A stretch of 64,000 nucleotides of DNA, taken from contig NZ_FMCW01000001.1 in NCBI RefSeq assembly GCF_900091595.1, positions 33,706 through 97,705 on the forward strand. Direction: 5' to 3'. Shown here piece after piece: positions 21,426-29,411 of this stretch. The position numbers were made by a program, and so were the translations under genes. The DNA is from Micromonospora haikouensis. GTDB taxonomy: Bacteria; Actinomycetota; Actinomycetes; Mycobacteriales; Micromonosporaceae. Position 1 is the stretch's first letter, and each line of letters opens with the position of its first letter. Under the pieces are notes generated by a model. The model did no database searches. It had not been told where the DNA came from and saw only the letters and a program-made list of their open reading frames with translations.

Positions 21426-23143
21426 CCGCGGCCGAGACCCCGACCCTCCACCGGACGGTGCGGGTGCCCTTCGCGGGGCACCGCGCGGGCCGCTGGCCGA
21501 TGCCCCACGGGCAGAGCAACGTCTTCGACTGGATGCCGCACGAGGGCACCGGCGCGGTGTTCGTCGTCCACGCCGACCTGCCCGCCGGTCGCACCGTCGA
21601 CGACGTGCTCGACGCGGCCGGCGCGCTGGTGTCCCGCCACGAGGGGCTGCGGACGGTCTACGAGGTGGGTCCCGGCGTCGAGCGGGCCCAGGTGGTGTCC
21701 CGGTCCGGCCACGTCGAGGTGACGCTGCTCGAACTCGGGCCGCGGGCGCGCGACCGCACCTGGATCACCGATCCGCCCCGCCCGTTCGACCACGCCGCCG
21801 ACTTCCCCGTCCGGATGGCGGTCACCACCGACGCCGGGGTGCCGGTGCGGGCCGTCTTCGAGTTCTCCCACACCGTCGCGGACCTGGTGGGGGCGAACAT
21901 CGTGCTGGACGAGTTCGTCGGCCTCGTCGCCTCGCCCGCCGACCGCACGGCGGGCGGCCACGCTGACCAGCATCGAGCCGACCCGCCGGTCTGGCAGCCC
22001 GCCGACCAGGCCGAATACGAGCGGACCCCCGAGGCCCGCCGGCGGATGGCGAGGACGCTCGACTACTGGCGCAGGCAACTGCACACCCTGCCGCCGTGCC
22101 TCGTCTCCACCCCGGCCCGCCGCCAGGGGCCGCCGGAGCACCGGCTCGCGACGCTGCGCTCCACCCCCGTCGCCGCGGCCCTCGCCGAGATCGCCAAGCG
22201 GGCCAGGGTCACCCCGGCCAGCGTCCTCGTCACCACCACGGCGACGCTGCTGTGCTGGTGGACCGACACCGACCGGGCGATGCTGGAGGCCCTCTACAGC
22301 AACCGGGCGCTGCCCCGCATGCAAGACTTCGTCGGCAGCATCGCGCAGAGCGCGCTGGTCCCGTTCGCGCCGGCCCCCTCGTTCCACGAGACCCTGCGGC
22401 AGACGCACCTCAACATCTTCAACGCCTACCAGTACGCCTACTTCGACGCGACCGCCGTGGAGGAGCTGGTCCAGTCGATCGGCTCCCAGCGGGGCTGCCA
22501 ACGGCACCGCGACCTCGTGATCAACGACATGAGCACCTCCCGGGGCGGCGTCTTCGACGGGCGGGCCGGGGTGCCGGTGCGGGGCACCGAGGTGGAAAGC
22601 GGCCTGGAGACGCAGACCACCGGCCCGGTGCAGCTCGTCATCCTGCGTACCCGGCCCACCGTCGTGGTCGGCCTCACCCACGACGTACGGCACGTCACCA
22701 CCGACGAGGCGGCGGAGCTGCTGTGGTCGATGGAGCGGATCCTGCTGACCGCCGCCGAGGGGGACATCGACTACGGCCGGTTCGGCGACCTCGTCGGGCT
22801 CGACCGGGTCGAGCGCGGTGACACCTGGGTGGAGATCGACTCCGCCTGGATCGACCTCGCCCTCAGCGAGCGGGTGCTCCGGGAGGCGACCGGTGACCCG
22901 ACCGCCAGGGTCGTGCTGCGGGACGGGCCCGTCGGCGCCCGGTCGCTCGTCGGGTACGCCGCCCCGGCCGACCCGCGCACGGGCCCGCGCGACGTGCACC
23001 GGGCGATCATGGCGACGCTCGGCGGCCGGCACGGCGCGACCGCCCCCGACTCGTACGTCCTCTGCGCCCACCCGCCCCGCCACCCCGAGGACCCGGCCGC
23101 CTGGCAGGCCCAGCCGTTCCGCGCGGCGGGCACCGGCAGGTAG
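21422..23143 (+). CDS. Stand-alone condensation-domain protein
   Basis: The 573-aa protein starts at a GTG overlapping the exporter stop and is the last gene of the NRPS operon. Residues about 1-450 have the condensation-domain fold pattern, e.g. LVSRHEGLRTVYEV near 60. The catalytic HHxxxDG equivalent reads SHTVADLVG (about 143), so the first His is Ser and the Gly is displaced. The last 110 residues (from about WVEIDSAWIDL) resemble the small C-terminal subdomain of adenylating enzymes, which is unusual for a C domain. With no thioesterase visible, it may release the peptide by transfer to an amine or alcohol, as free-standing condensation enzymes such as SgcC5 do. It could instead be a non-catalytic partner. 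Function is inferred from context. Confidence 0.8.
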   Translation: MTAAETPTLHRTVRVPFAGHRAGRWPMPHGQSNVFDWMPHEGTGAVFVVHADLPAGRTVDDVLDAAGALVSRHEGLRTVYEVGPGVERAQVVSRSGHVEVTLLELGPRARDRTWITDPPRPFDHAADFPVRMAVTTDAGVPVRAVFEFSHTVADLVGANIVLDEFVGLVASPADRTAGGHADQHRADPPVWQPADQAEYERTPEARRRMARTLDYWRRQLHTLPPCLVSTPARRQGPPEHRLATLRSTPVAAALAEIAKRARVTPASVLVTTTATLLCWWTDTDRAMLEALYSNRALPRMQDFVGSIAQSALVPFAPAPSFHETLRQTHLNIFNAYQYAYFDATAVEELVQSIGSQRGCQRHRDLVINDMSTSRGGVFDGRAGVPVRGTEVESGLETQTTGPVQLVILRTRPTVVVGLTHDVRHVTTDEAAELLWSMERILLTAAEGDIDYGRFGDLVGLDRVERGDTWVEIDSAWIDLALSERVLREATGDPTARVVLRDGPVGARSLVGYAAPADPRTGPRDVHRAIMATLGGRHGATAPDSYVLCAHPPRHPEDPAAWQAQPFRAAGTGR

Positions 23144-23205
23144 GGGCAGCGCCCGTCGAACCTTTGCCGCCCCGCGTCCGTACCACTGCGCGGGAGGTCG
23201 ACACC

Positions 23206-24153
23206 ATGGCCGTACGCCGCACGTTCGCCGCCGCCGCGGTCGCCGCCGCGACCGTGGCGCTCGCCGCGCCCCCGGCGTACGCCCACGGGGCCCCCACCGA
23301 CCCGCTGAGCCGCGCCGCCGCGTGCCGGCCCGGCGGCCCCCACGCCGCGACCCCCGCCTGCCGGGCGGCCGTGTCGGCCGGCGCGGCGGTCCGCGAGTGG
23401 GACAACATCCGGGTGGCCCGCATCGACGGGCGGGACCGGCAGCGCATCCCCGACGGGGAGCTGTGCAGCGGCGGGCTGTCCGCCTACCAGGGGCTGGACC
23501 TGGCACGCTCCGACTGGCCGGCGACCGAGCTGACGGCGGGCGCGAAGTTCACCTTCCGCTACCGCACGACGATCCCGCACCGGGGCACGTTCCGGCTCTA
23601 CTCGACCGTCGACGACTACGACCCGAAGCGCCGGCTGACCTGGGTCGACCTGGAGGCCGAGCCGTTCCTCACGGCGACCGACCCGCCGATCCGCGACGGG
23701 GCGTACACGATGACGGGCCGGCTGCCGGCGGGCCGTGCCGGGCGGCACCTCATCTACACGATCTGGCAGAACTCCGACACCCAGGACACGTACTACTCCT
23801 GCTCCGACGTCATCTACCGCGAAGCTGCGGCCCCTCGCGGTGGCGCGGCGGCGGAGAAGCCGGCGACCACCGCCGCCGCCTCCGCGGGGGAGTCGGGGCC
23901 GGCCGACGCGCCCGAGGTGCTGGCCGCCGACGCGGGCACGCTGGGCGAGACCGTCGGGGGCGCGCCCGGGGTGCCGGTGTCGTCGGTGAGCCGGCTCGGC
24001 CCGGGCGGGTGGCCGGTCGCGGCGGGTGTGGCGGTCGCGCTGGTCGTGCTGCTGGCCGCCCTGGTCGTACGCCTGCGCCGGCCCGCCACCCCGCCACCCG
24101 GCCGCCCCTGCGGGGTACGCAACCACCGCGCGGGCCGCCGCCGGGTCTGGTGA
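23206..24153 (+). CDS. AA10 lytic polysaccharide monooxygenase, membrane-anchored
   Basis: A 315-aa secreted copper monooxygenase. The signal peptide ends APPAYA|HGAPTDP, so His27 becomes the N-terminal His of the copper histidine brace. The second brace His is in TTIPHRGTF (about 125). WDNIRVARIDG and YTIWQNSDTQDTYYSCSDV are typical AA10 features. After an Ala/Gly/Pro linker there is one transmembrane helix (about 268-288) and a basic tail, so the enzyme is tethered to the membrane and has no carbohydrate-binding module. ATG 23206 is preceded by GGGAGG; an upstream in-frame TTG has no such site. It probably oxidises chitin or cellulose. It follows the NRPS operon by 62 bp but is not obviously part of it. 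Confidence 0.9.
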   Translation: MAVRRTFAAAAVAAATVALAAPPAYAHGAPTDPLSRAAACRPGGPHAATPACRAAVSAGAAVREWDNIRVARIDGRDRQRIPDGELCSGGLSAYQGLDLARSDWPATELTAGAKFTFRYRTTIPHRGTFRLYSTVDDYDPKRRLTWVDLEAEPFLTATDPPIRDGAYTMTGRLPAGRAGRHLIYTIWQNSDTQDTYYSCSDVIYREAAAPRGGAAAEKPATTAAASAGESGPADAPEVLAADAGTLGETVGGAPGVPVSSVSRLGPGGWPVAAGVAVALVVLLAALVVRLRRPATPPPGRPCGVRNHRAGRRRVW

Positions 24154-24159
24154 GCCGCC

Positions 24160-24795
24160 TCAGCCGGTCTCCGTTGCGCATCGAATGGGGTCGAAGACGG
24201 GCTCGGCGATGGCATCCATCAGCCGCCTTGCCGGCGCGTATGTCGGATCCACGTGCCGGCCGAGAACGATCGCGGCGACGGTGGTGACACCCGTTACCTT
24301 CAGGGCGTAGGCCAGCGACTGCACGCGGGCGCCGGTCGTCCAGGTGTCCTCAAGGATCAGTGCGTGGATCGGCGAGGAGGACGAGGGGAGGGCCGGGGCG
24401 AACCAGTCGGCGTGGAAGTCGTGGTCGTCCGGCCCGTAGCTCGGGTTGACCGTGCTGTCGATCCAGGGCAGATGGAGCCGGCTGCCGACGAGGTCGGTGA
24501 GTGGGTGCACGCCAGGGCGGCGGGTGCTGGGGACGGTGATCACATGAGTTGGCGGTGCGCCGGTGCGGGTCGCCACACAGCCAAGATGGTCGCGCAGGAA
24601 GAGCAGCAGGACGGCGAGCAGGCTTCGTCGAGCCTGCTCGGAACGGGCCGTGCCCTTGTACGTCCTGAGGTTGTAATGGTGTTGCCAGGTGCGTGGCGAG
24701 TAGGAGATCGGTAGCACGAGGTCCGCGAGGGCGCCGGTCGAGCGGCTCAGGTGGGACTGGCAGCGGAAGCAGAGCGCGTAACCCTCGCTGCGCAC
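24160..24795 (-). CDS. Phosphoribosyltransferase-like protein (ComFC/ShosT-like)
   Basis: At least 211 aa, with the type I phosphoribosyltransferase PRPP loop seen as LILEDTWTTGARVQ (about 147-160) followed by a Rossmann strand. The N-terminus has CFRC, half of a zinc ribbon. The first canonical start is GTG 24795, but the same frame stays open upstream and encodes YPWICPTCRGVRSEGY, the missing CPTC half. No ATG, GTG or TTG lies in that extension; an ATT at 24877-24879 with GGAG four bases before it is a candidate. The gene overlaps or follows the DprA-like gene, and the two probably share a transcript. ComFC works in natural transformation; a paired PRTase and DprA is the ShosTA arrangement. 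Converges on the LPMO gene with a 6-bp gap. Confidence 0.72.
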   Translation of the reverse strand: MRSEGYALCFRCQSHLSRSTGALADLVLPISYSPRTWQHHYNLRTYKGTARSEQARRSLLAVLLLFLRDHLGCVATRTGAPPTHVITVPSTRRPGVHPLTDLVGSRLHLPWIDSTVNPSYGPDDHDFHADWFAPALPSSSSPIHALILEDTWTTGARVQSLAYALKVTGVTTVAAIVLGRHVDPTYAPARRLMDAIAEPVFDPIRCATETG

Positions 24796-24895
24796 CCCGC
24801 GGCATGTGGGACAGATCCAGGGGTACGCCGGCAGCGGGTTGCGCAGGTAACCGCGCTGGACTTCGACGTACCGGTGAATGGTGCTCCAGCGCTGG

Positions 24896-25807
24896 TCAGC
24901 GGAGGGCGAAGTCAGGGAAGTTCTCCAAGCCGGCTTCGGTGGGCTGATAGCTGAGGATGTCGTCGACGGCTTCCAGCAGTTGCGCGGTGCCGTGGACGAC
25001 GTAGACCCCGGGGTTCTCGGCGAACGCCCTGGCCCAGTCGCACCGCATGACCTGACTGGTCAGGACGACGGGGCGGCCGTGCTGGAGGGCGAGCCGGGCC
25101 TGGATCCGTGCTCCGCTGGTCTCGCCCGCCTCGACGACGACGGTCGCGACCGCGTATCCGCTCATTACGGCGTTGCGCATGGGGAAGCTCTGCCGACTGG
25201 GCGGGGCATCGGGCCAGAACTGGGAGATCAGCAGCCCGACGTCGGCGATGTGGTCCTGTAGGCGCCGATTGTCCGGCGGATAGTACCGACGGATGCCGGT
25301 GCCGATGACGGCGACGGTGCGCCCCCCTGCCTCCAGCGCGGCGGAGTGAGCGGCGGTGTCGATGCCGCTGGCGAGCCCACTGACCACGGTCACCCCGCGC
25401 CCGGCGAGGGTGGTGGCGACGGCACGGGCGATCCGTAGCCCGTCCGCGCTTGCTCTGCGGCTGCCGACGACGGCCACCGCCCGGTCATGAAGGCGCAGGT
25501 CACCTCGACTGAACAGGAGCGGCGGCATCTCCCGGATGCCGAGCAGTTGGGCCGGGTAGGTGGCGTCGAAGAAGGCGTGGACGCCGATCCCGTCCGCCTG
25601 CCAGCCAACGATCTCGGTGGCGGCGGCGTCGATCAGGTCGGTGGTCGAATCGTCCGGAAAGAGCGTGTCGGAGTGGCCGACCGTGCGGTCCAGGACGGCC
25701 TTGGCGCTGCCGTTGTCCTGGATGTCCAGGGCCGTCTCCGACCAGTTCACGCGGGGGCGGCGAAGTAGGGCTACGAGTGCAGCCCGCTCGGTCATCGCCG
25801 TGTCCAT
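24896..25807 (-). CDS. DprA/Smf-like DNA-processing protein
   Basis: The 303-aa protein has a DprA Rossmann domain: VAVVGSRRASADGL (about 105), VSGLASGIDTAAHSAALE (about 140), VAVIGTGIRRYYPPDN, FPMRNAVMSGY, VVVEAGETSGARIQARLA. In standard DprA this fold loads RecA onto single-stranded DNA. Here it is paired with a PRTase and lies away from recognisable topA, rnhB or other competence genes. ATG 25807 was chosen; a second ATG lies 12 bases further in. An LexA-type box overlaps the -10 of its promoter, so it should be induced by DNA damage. This supports a role in defence or stress (ShosA-like) rather than routine transformation, though that is inference. Confidence 0.85.
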   Translation of the reverse strand: MDTAMTERAALVALLRRPRVNWSETALDIQDNGSAKAVLDRTVGHSDTLFPDDSTTDLIDAAATEIVGWQADGIGVHAFFDATYPAQLLGIREMPPLLFSRGDLRLHDRAVAVVGSRRASADGLRIARAVATTLAGRGVTVVSGLASGIDTAAHSAALEAGGRTVAVIGTGIRRYYPPDNRRLQDHIADVGLLISQFWPDAPPSRQSFPMRNAVMSGYAVATVVVEAGETSGARIQARLALQHGRPVVLTSQVMRCDWARAFAENPGVYVVHGTAQLLEAVDDILSYQPTEAGLENFPDFALR

Positions 25808-25894
25808 GCGGACGATCGTAGGCCCCGGCCTGCCCTCCTGGCCCGGACCTCCCGGCCGTTGCCGCTGGTGGGAATTTCCGACGGGGATCATCGG

Positions 25895-25927
25895 TCGAAC
25901 ATATGTCCGACCGATGTCAGGGGTCAA
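25895..25927 (-). promoter_or_regulatory. SOS promoter with LexA-type box
   Basis: Read on the - strand, TTGACC (25927-25922) and TATGTT (25903-25898) form a sigma70-type promoter with an 18-bp spacer. Overlapping the -10 on the + strand, 25895-25910 reads TCGAACATATGTCCGA, one mismatch from the actinobacterial LexA consensus TCGAAC-N4-GTTCGA. The palindrome extends outwards (25891-25914) with arms TCGGTCG and CGACCGA. The DprA-like start codon is about 88 bases downstream. Placement over the -10 is typical for repression by LexA. Confidence 0.72.
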
Positions 25928-25959
25928 GGCCAGGCTGTCGGCCGTCACGATGGAGCGGA

Positions 25960-26298
25960 TCATGAGCCCGGCGGCTGATCGGCGGGGATCAGGATGCCGC
26001 TGCCGGACCAGTTGATGTCCTCGCTGGCGAGGGCCTTGTCCGGCTCGCCGTCCTCGTCCAGGGTGGAGTAGCCGGCGTGGTAGCGGCCGAAGCCGTATCC
26101 ACCGGCCGCCAGGGTGGCCAGCGCCCAGGGCAGCAGCCCGTCGCGCAGCTTGTCCGGCACCTGCCGGTCGACAGGCACCCGGACGACCCCGAGCAGGTCG
26201 TACCACTCGTCGGGGGTGCCCGCTTCGCGCACCCGGCAGAGCGAGAACGCGTGCCGCACCTCCGGCTCCAGACCAATCCACCTGACCTCGTTCAACAT
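25960..26298 (-). CDS. Hypothetical protein, 112 aa
   Basis: Not recognised. ATG 26298 has a strong GAGGAGG ribosome-binding site directly upstream, which decides this start over an in-frame codon further out. The sequence is soluble-looking, mildly acidic and without membrane segments or clear motifs. It contains WYDLLGVVRVPVDRQVPDKLRDGLLPWALATL in its middle and a Gly/Tyr-rich stretch after it. It lies 152 bp upstream of the DprA-like gene on the same strand but is separated from it by the LexA-type promoter, and it is divergent from the XRE regulator. Confidence 0.7.
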   Translation of the reverse strand: MLNEVRWIGLEPEVRHAFSLCRVREAGTPDEWYDLLGVVRVPVDRQVPDKLRDGLLPWALATLAAGGYGFGRYHAGYSTLDEDGEPDKALASEDINWSGSGILIPADQPPGS

Positions 26299-26361
26299 GC
26301 ATCCTCCTCTTACTCGTTCGTGCTTAGGGGCCATAGGTGAGGTTGCACTAGATCCTTCTTG

Positions 26362-26380
26362 CTATCAAGAGTGGTGATAG
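26362..26380. promoter_or_regulatory. Small inverted repeat in a divergent intergenic region
   Basis: CTATCA-N7-TGATAG lies 38 bp upstream of the XRE regulator gene, in the 119-bp gap shared with the divergent hypothetical gene. A second palindrome, CTTGctatCAAG (26358-26369), overlaps it. Either could be the operator of the XRE protein; this is only inferred from position. Confidence 0.3.
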
Positions 26381-26417
26381 GAATACTTAGGGTGTTCTTC
26401 GAGGAGAGGTGGAGGCA

Positions 26418-27326
26418 ATGCCCATCACGTCATCGAGTGCGCCGGGACCGCGCGGATCGTCGGCCCGTGTGGAGCCGTCGCCGGTCGTGCAAGCCTGGGA
26501 ACTGGGACTGCGGCTGCGTCAGCGCCGCGAGGAGATCGGCTTGACCGCAGCGGCAGCCGGTCGCGCCATCGGCATCATCCAGACGTATGTCTCGGGAGTG
26601 GAAGCGGGCAGGGTGAAACTCCCCGCTGCCCGGCTGGCCCGAATCATCGATGTCTACGAGCTGGAGCCGGAGGAGGCGGCAGAGCTGGAGGAGCTGCGCA
26701 TCGGCGCGAGCCGGCGCGGTTGGTGGCACGAGTATTCCCAGCTCTTTCCGGCCGAGTTCATCCGCTTCCTCGGCTACGAGGCCGGGGCCGAGAAGATCCG
26801 CTTCTACGACAGCGAGTTGGTGCCCGGCCTGTTGCAGACCGAGGGGTACGCCCGAGCGGTCATCGGGGGCGGGACCACCACCATTCGGCTCACCGAGGTG
26901 CAGCGGCGGGTAGCAGCCCGGATGGCCAGGCAGGCACGACTCCACACCGAGCACCCCATCCGAGTAGCGGCGTTGCTCGGCGAGGGCGCGTTACGCCAGC
27001 AGGTGGGCGGCCCGGCTGTGATGAGGGCACAGCTTGAGCACCTGGTCGAGATGGCGGCCGAGCGGCCTGGACAGATCGACATCCGGGTGCTGCCCTTCGC
27101 CGCCGGGGCGCATCCTGCGCTGGGCGGCTCCTTCCAGATCCTGTCGTTCCCGTCGCCAAGGCTGCCTGACCTGGTCTGGCAGGAGGTGTTGACCTCCATC
27201 GACATCATCGATCAATCCATGCGGGTAAACGACTACCAGGTGACCTTCGAGGAAGCGTGGGAGCGCGCGTTACGCTCCGAAGACTCGATTGACCTGATCC
27301 GCCAGATCGCCAAGGAGATGACGTGA
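26418..27326 (+). CDS. XRE-family regulator with DUF5753 ligand domain
   Basis: The 302-aa protein has an N-terminal helix-turn-helix (about residues 25-80: LGLRLRQRREEIGLTA, then GIIQTYVSGVEAGRVKLP). It is followed by the DUF5753 domain that begins near RFYDSELVPGLLQTEGYAR and ends with FEEAWERALRSEDSIDLI. ATG 26418 follows GGAGG closely; GTG 26409 in the same frame is the alternative. The downstream DUF397 gene overlaps by 4 bp, forming the regulator/small-partner pair that actinobacteria carry in many copies (relatives of WhiJ-type developmental regulators). Its target is unknown; autoregulation is likely. Confidence 0.88.
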   Translation: MPITSSSAPGPRGSSARVEPSPVVQAWELGLRLRQRREEIGLTAAAAGRAIGIIQTYVSGVEAGRVKLPAARLARIIDVYELEPEEAAELEELRIGASRRGWWHEYSQLFPAEFIRFLGYEAGAEKIRFYDSELVPGLLQTEGYARAVIGGGTTTIRLTEVQRRVAARMARQARLHTEHPIRVAALLGEGALRQQVGGPAVMRAQLEHLVEMAAERPGQIDIRVLPFAAGAHPALGGSFQILSFPSPRLPDLVWQEVLTSIDIIDQSMRVNDYQVTFEEAWERALRSEDSIDLIRQIAKEMT

Positions 27327-27523
27327 GTCCGTCGTACAACTCCGGGGAGGGCTGGTTCAAGTCCTCTCGTAGCTCCAACAACGCCAACTGCGTGGAGGTG
27401 CGGTTCGTCGGCGGCGCGGTCGACGTCCGCGACACCAAGGACCGCACCGGCCCGACGCTCGCCTTCGACAGCCGCTCCTGGGCGAGCTTTGTCGCCGGGG
27501 TGAAGGCTGGCCCGGCGAGCTGA
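27323..27523 (+). CDS. DUF397 small protein, partner of the XRE regulator
   Basis: The 66-aa protein has the DUF397 signature: GWFKSSRSSNNANCVEV, then VDVRDTKD and a final FDSRSWASFVAGVKAG. It starts at a GTG that overlaps the XRE stop. DUF397 proteins pair with XRE-DUF5753 regulators; some pairs behave like antitoxin-toxin or regulator-antagonist couples. The direction of control here is not readable from the sequence. Confidence 0.88.
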   Translation: MSPSYNSGEGWFKSSRSSNNANCVEVRFVGGAVDVRDTKDRTGPTLAFDSRSWASFVAGVKAGPAS

Positions 27524-27650
27524 CGAATCAGCTCCTGCCCGCACCCTGAGCCACCCCTCCTCCAGCCCTGGCTTCTTGTCCAGGTGCGGCAGAAGGGCAG
27601 GTGGTTCCCGGGACCCGCGAGCGCGCCGACGAGCGGCGACCAGGGTGAAT

Positions 27651-27692
27651 CTTGGAAGAATTCGGCCCCCAGAGGGGCCCTTTGCTTCCAAG
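27651..27692. terminator. Two-tier inverted repeat, probable bidirectional terminator
   Basis: Outer arms CTTGGAAG (27651-27658) and CTTCCAAG (27685-27692) enclose inner arms GGCCCC and GGGGCC with a 4-base loop. It sits between the convergent DUF397 and aldo-keto reductase genes. There is no T-run, as is common for GC-rich actinobacterial terminators. The 213-bp gap holds nothing else recognised. Confidence 0.55.
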
Positions 27693-27736
27693 ATCTCCCA
27701 TTTCCGACCGCACCCCACCCTCTCGGGTGGTGACGC

Positions 27737-28726
27737 TCAGCCGAGGTGGCCGTCGATCTCGGCCAGCTCCTCGGCGGTGAAGTCCAGGTTGTCCAGGGCG
27801 GCGACGTTCGCCTCCAGTTGGGCGACGCTGCTCGCGCCGATGATCAGGCTGGTCATGCGCGGGTCGCGCAGCGCCCAGGCGAGCGCGAGCTGGGCCAGGG
27901 ACTGCCCGCGCCGCGCCGCCACCCCGCCGAGCGCCCGGATGGTGGCCATCCTCTGCTCGTCGAGGTCGCTCTCGTTGAGGAAGACGCTCGTGCGCACCCG
28001 GGAGTCCTCGGGGATGCCGCCCAGGTAACGGTCGGTGAGCAGCCCCTGGGCGAGCGGGCTGAACGCGATGCAGCCGGCCCCCACCCGCTCCAGCGTGTCC
28101 AGCAGGCCGTCGCGCTCGGTCCAGCGGTCGAGCATCGAGTACGACGGCTGGTTGATCAGCAGCGGCGTGCCGAGGTCCCGCAGGATCGCGGCGGCCCGCT
28201 CGGTCTTCTCCGAGTCGTAGTTGGAGATGCCGACGTAGAGGGCCTTGCCGGAGCGGACGATCGCGTCCAGCGCGCCCATCGTCTCCTCCAGCGGGGTGTC
28301 CGGGTCGAACCGGTGCGAGTAGAAGATGTCGACGTAGTCCAGCCCCATCCGGCGCAGCGACTGGTCCAGCGAGGCGATCAGGTACTTGCGGGAGCCCCAC
28401 TCGCCGTACGGGCCGGGCCACATGTCGTATCCGGCCTTGCTGGAGATCACCAGCTCGTCCCGGTAGGGCCTCAGGTCCGTGGCGAGCATCCGGCCGAAGT
28501 TCTCCTCCGCCGATCCGGGCGGGGGGCCGTAGTTGTTGGCCAGGTCGAAGTGGGTGATGCCGAGGTCGAAGGCGCGCCGGACGATGTCCCGCTGCCGCTC
28601 GTACGGCCGGTCCGGCCCGAAGTTGTGCCACAGCCCGAGCGATACGGCCGGCAGCCGCAGCCCGCTGCGCCCGCTGCGCCGGTAGGTCATCGTCTGGTAG
28701 CGCTCGTCCGAGGCAAGGTAGGTCAC
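27737..28726 (-). CDS. Aldo/keto reductase, YghZ/GAP-reductase type
   Basis: The 329-aa NADPH-dependent reductase has a TIM-barrel fold. Its N-terminus, VTYLASDERYQTMTYRRSG, lines up with that of E. coli YghZ, which supports GTG 28726 as the start. Catalytic-region landmarks are FDLANNYGPPPGSAEE (Asp and Tyr of the tetrad), VISSKAGYDMWPGPYG (Lys) and YVDIFYSHRFDPDTP (His). The NADPH site is near SLIIGASSVAQLEANV. YghZ reduces L-glyceraldehyde 3-phosphate and methylglyoxal; a detoxification role is the closest inference. Full length, no damage seen. Confidence 0.92.
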   Translation of the reverse strand: MTYLASDERYQTMTYRRSGRSGLRLPAVSLGLWHNFGPDRPYERQRDIVRRAFDLGITHFDLANNYGPPPGSAEENFGRMLATDLRPYRDELVISSKAGYDMWPGPYGEWGSRKYLIASLDQSLRRMGLDYVDIFYSHRFDPDTPLEETMGALDAIVRSGKALYVGISNYDSEKTERAAAILRDLGTPLLINQPSYSMLDRWTERDGLLDTLERVGAGCIAFSPLAQGLLTDRYLGGIPEDSRVRTSVFLNESDLDEQRMATIRALGGVAARRGQSLAQLALAWALRDPRMTSLIIGASSVAQLEANVAALDNLDFTAEELAEIDGHLG

Positions 28727-28802
28727 GGTTCCGACCCTATCGCCGGGCCGGTGGCCGGGACAGCGGCAGCTCGTCGGCGCTGCCCCGGCCATCGTGCGGC
28801 CG

Positions 28803-29375
28803 TCAGACGGCGATACAGCTCAGGGTGGGTGCGGTGGCGGGGCCCGTGCCGATCATCCCGAAGGCGGTGCTGGCCCCCGGGGCGATCCGGCCGTTCCACT
28901 CGGCGTTGCCGATGGTGACCACGCCGTCGATGGTCGAAGCGAGCGTGGCGCTCCAGATGTCGCTTACGCCCTGGCCCTCGGGGAGCGTCAGGCGCACCGC
29001 CCAGCGGGCCATCGGCGAGGTGCCGGTGTTGCGCACCGTCACCTCGGCGTGGAAGGCCCCCGGCCAGTCGCTGACCAGCCGCCACGTCGCCGAGCAGCGG
29101 AGCGCGGTCGTCGGCGTGGGGGTGGGGGTCGGGTAGTCGGTCGGGTACGGCGGGCCTGTGGTCGGCGTCGGCGTCGGGTTCATCGGCGTCGTGCTCGGCG
29201 TCGGGGGAGCCGGCGTCCAGGCCGGCACCACTGCGGGCGGGGCGGCGGCACCGGCTGCTCCCGCCGCCTCGGCGGCGGTGGCCGCCGAGGCGAGGCTCGG
29301 GGCGACGGGCGCGAGCAGCAGCGCGCCGGCCAGCACCAGCAGGCCGGGACGGAATCTGGGACGCGGACGGTTCAT
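28803..29375 (-). CDS. Secreted solo CBM2 cellulose-binding protein
   Basis: The 190-aa protein has a Sec signal peptide (RPGLLVLAGALLLAPVAPSLASA), a Pro/Thr-rich linker (about residues 52-92) and a C-terminal family 2 carbohydrate-binding module bracketed by Cys (CSATWRLVSDWPGAFHAEV near 93 and LSCIAV at the end). WNGRIAPGASTAFGMIGTG is a typical CBM2 strand. The surface Trp residues fit cellulose or chitin binding. There is no catalytic domain. ATG 29375 was chosen because the signal peptide starts there. A CebR-type operator lies 37 bp upstream, so cellobiose-responsive expression is likely. Confidence 0.88.
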   Translation of the reverse strand: MNRPRPRFRPGLLVLAGALLLAPVAPSLASAATAAEAAGAAGAAAPPAVVPAWTPAPPTPSTTPMNPTPTPTTGPPYPTDYPTPTPTPTTALRCSATWRLVSDWPGAFHAEVTVRNTGTSPMARWAVRLTLPEGQGVSDIWSATLASTIDGVVTIGNAEWNGRIAPGASTAFGMIGTGPATAPTLSCIAV

Positions 29376-29411
29376 GGCGGCCTCCGGGACGGGAGCGGCG
29401 AGTGGTGTGGT

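Noticed and set aside
24160..25807. Natural competence operon
   Set aside because: DprA and ComFC-like proteins can indicate competence, but no comEA/comEC or pilus genes are present and the promoter is LexA-like.
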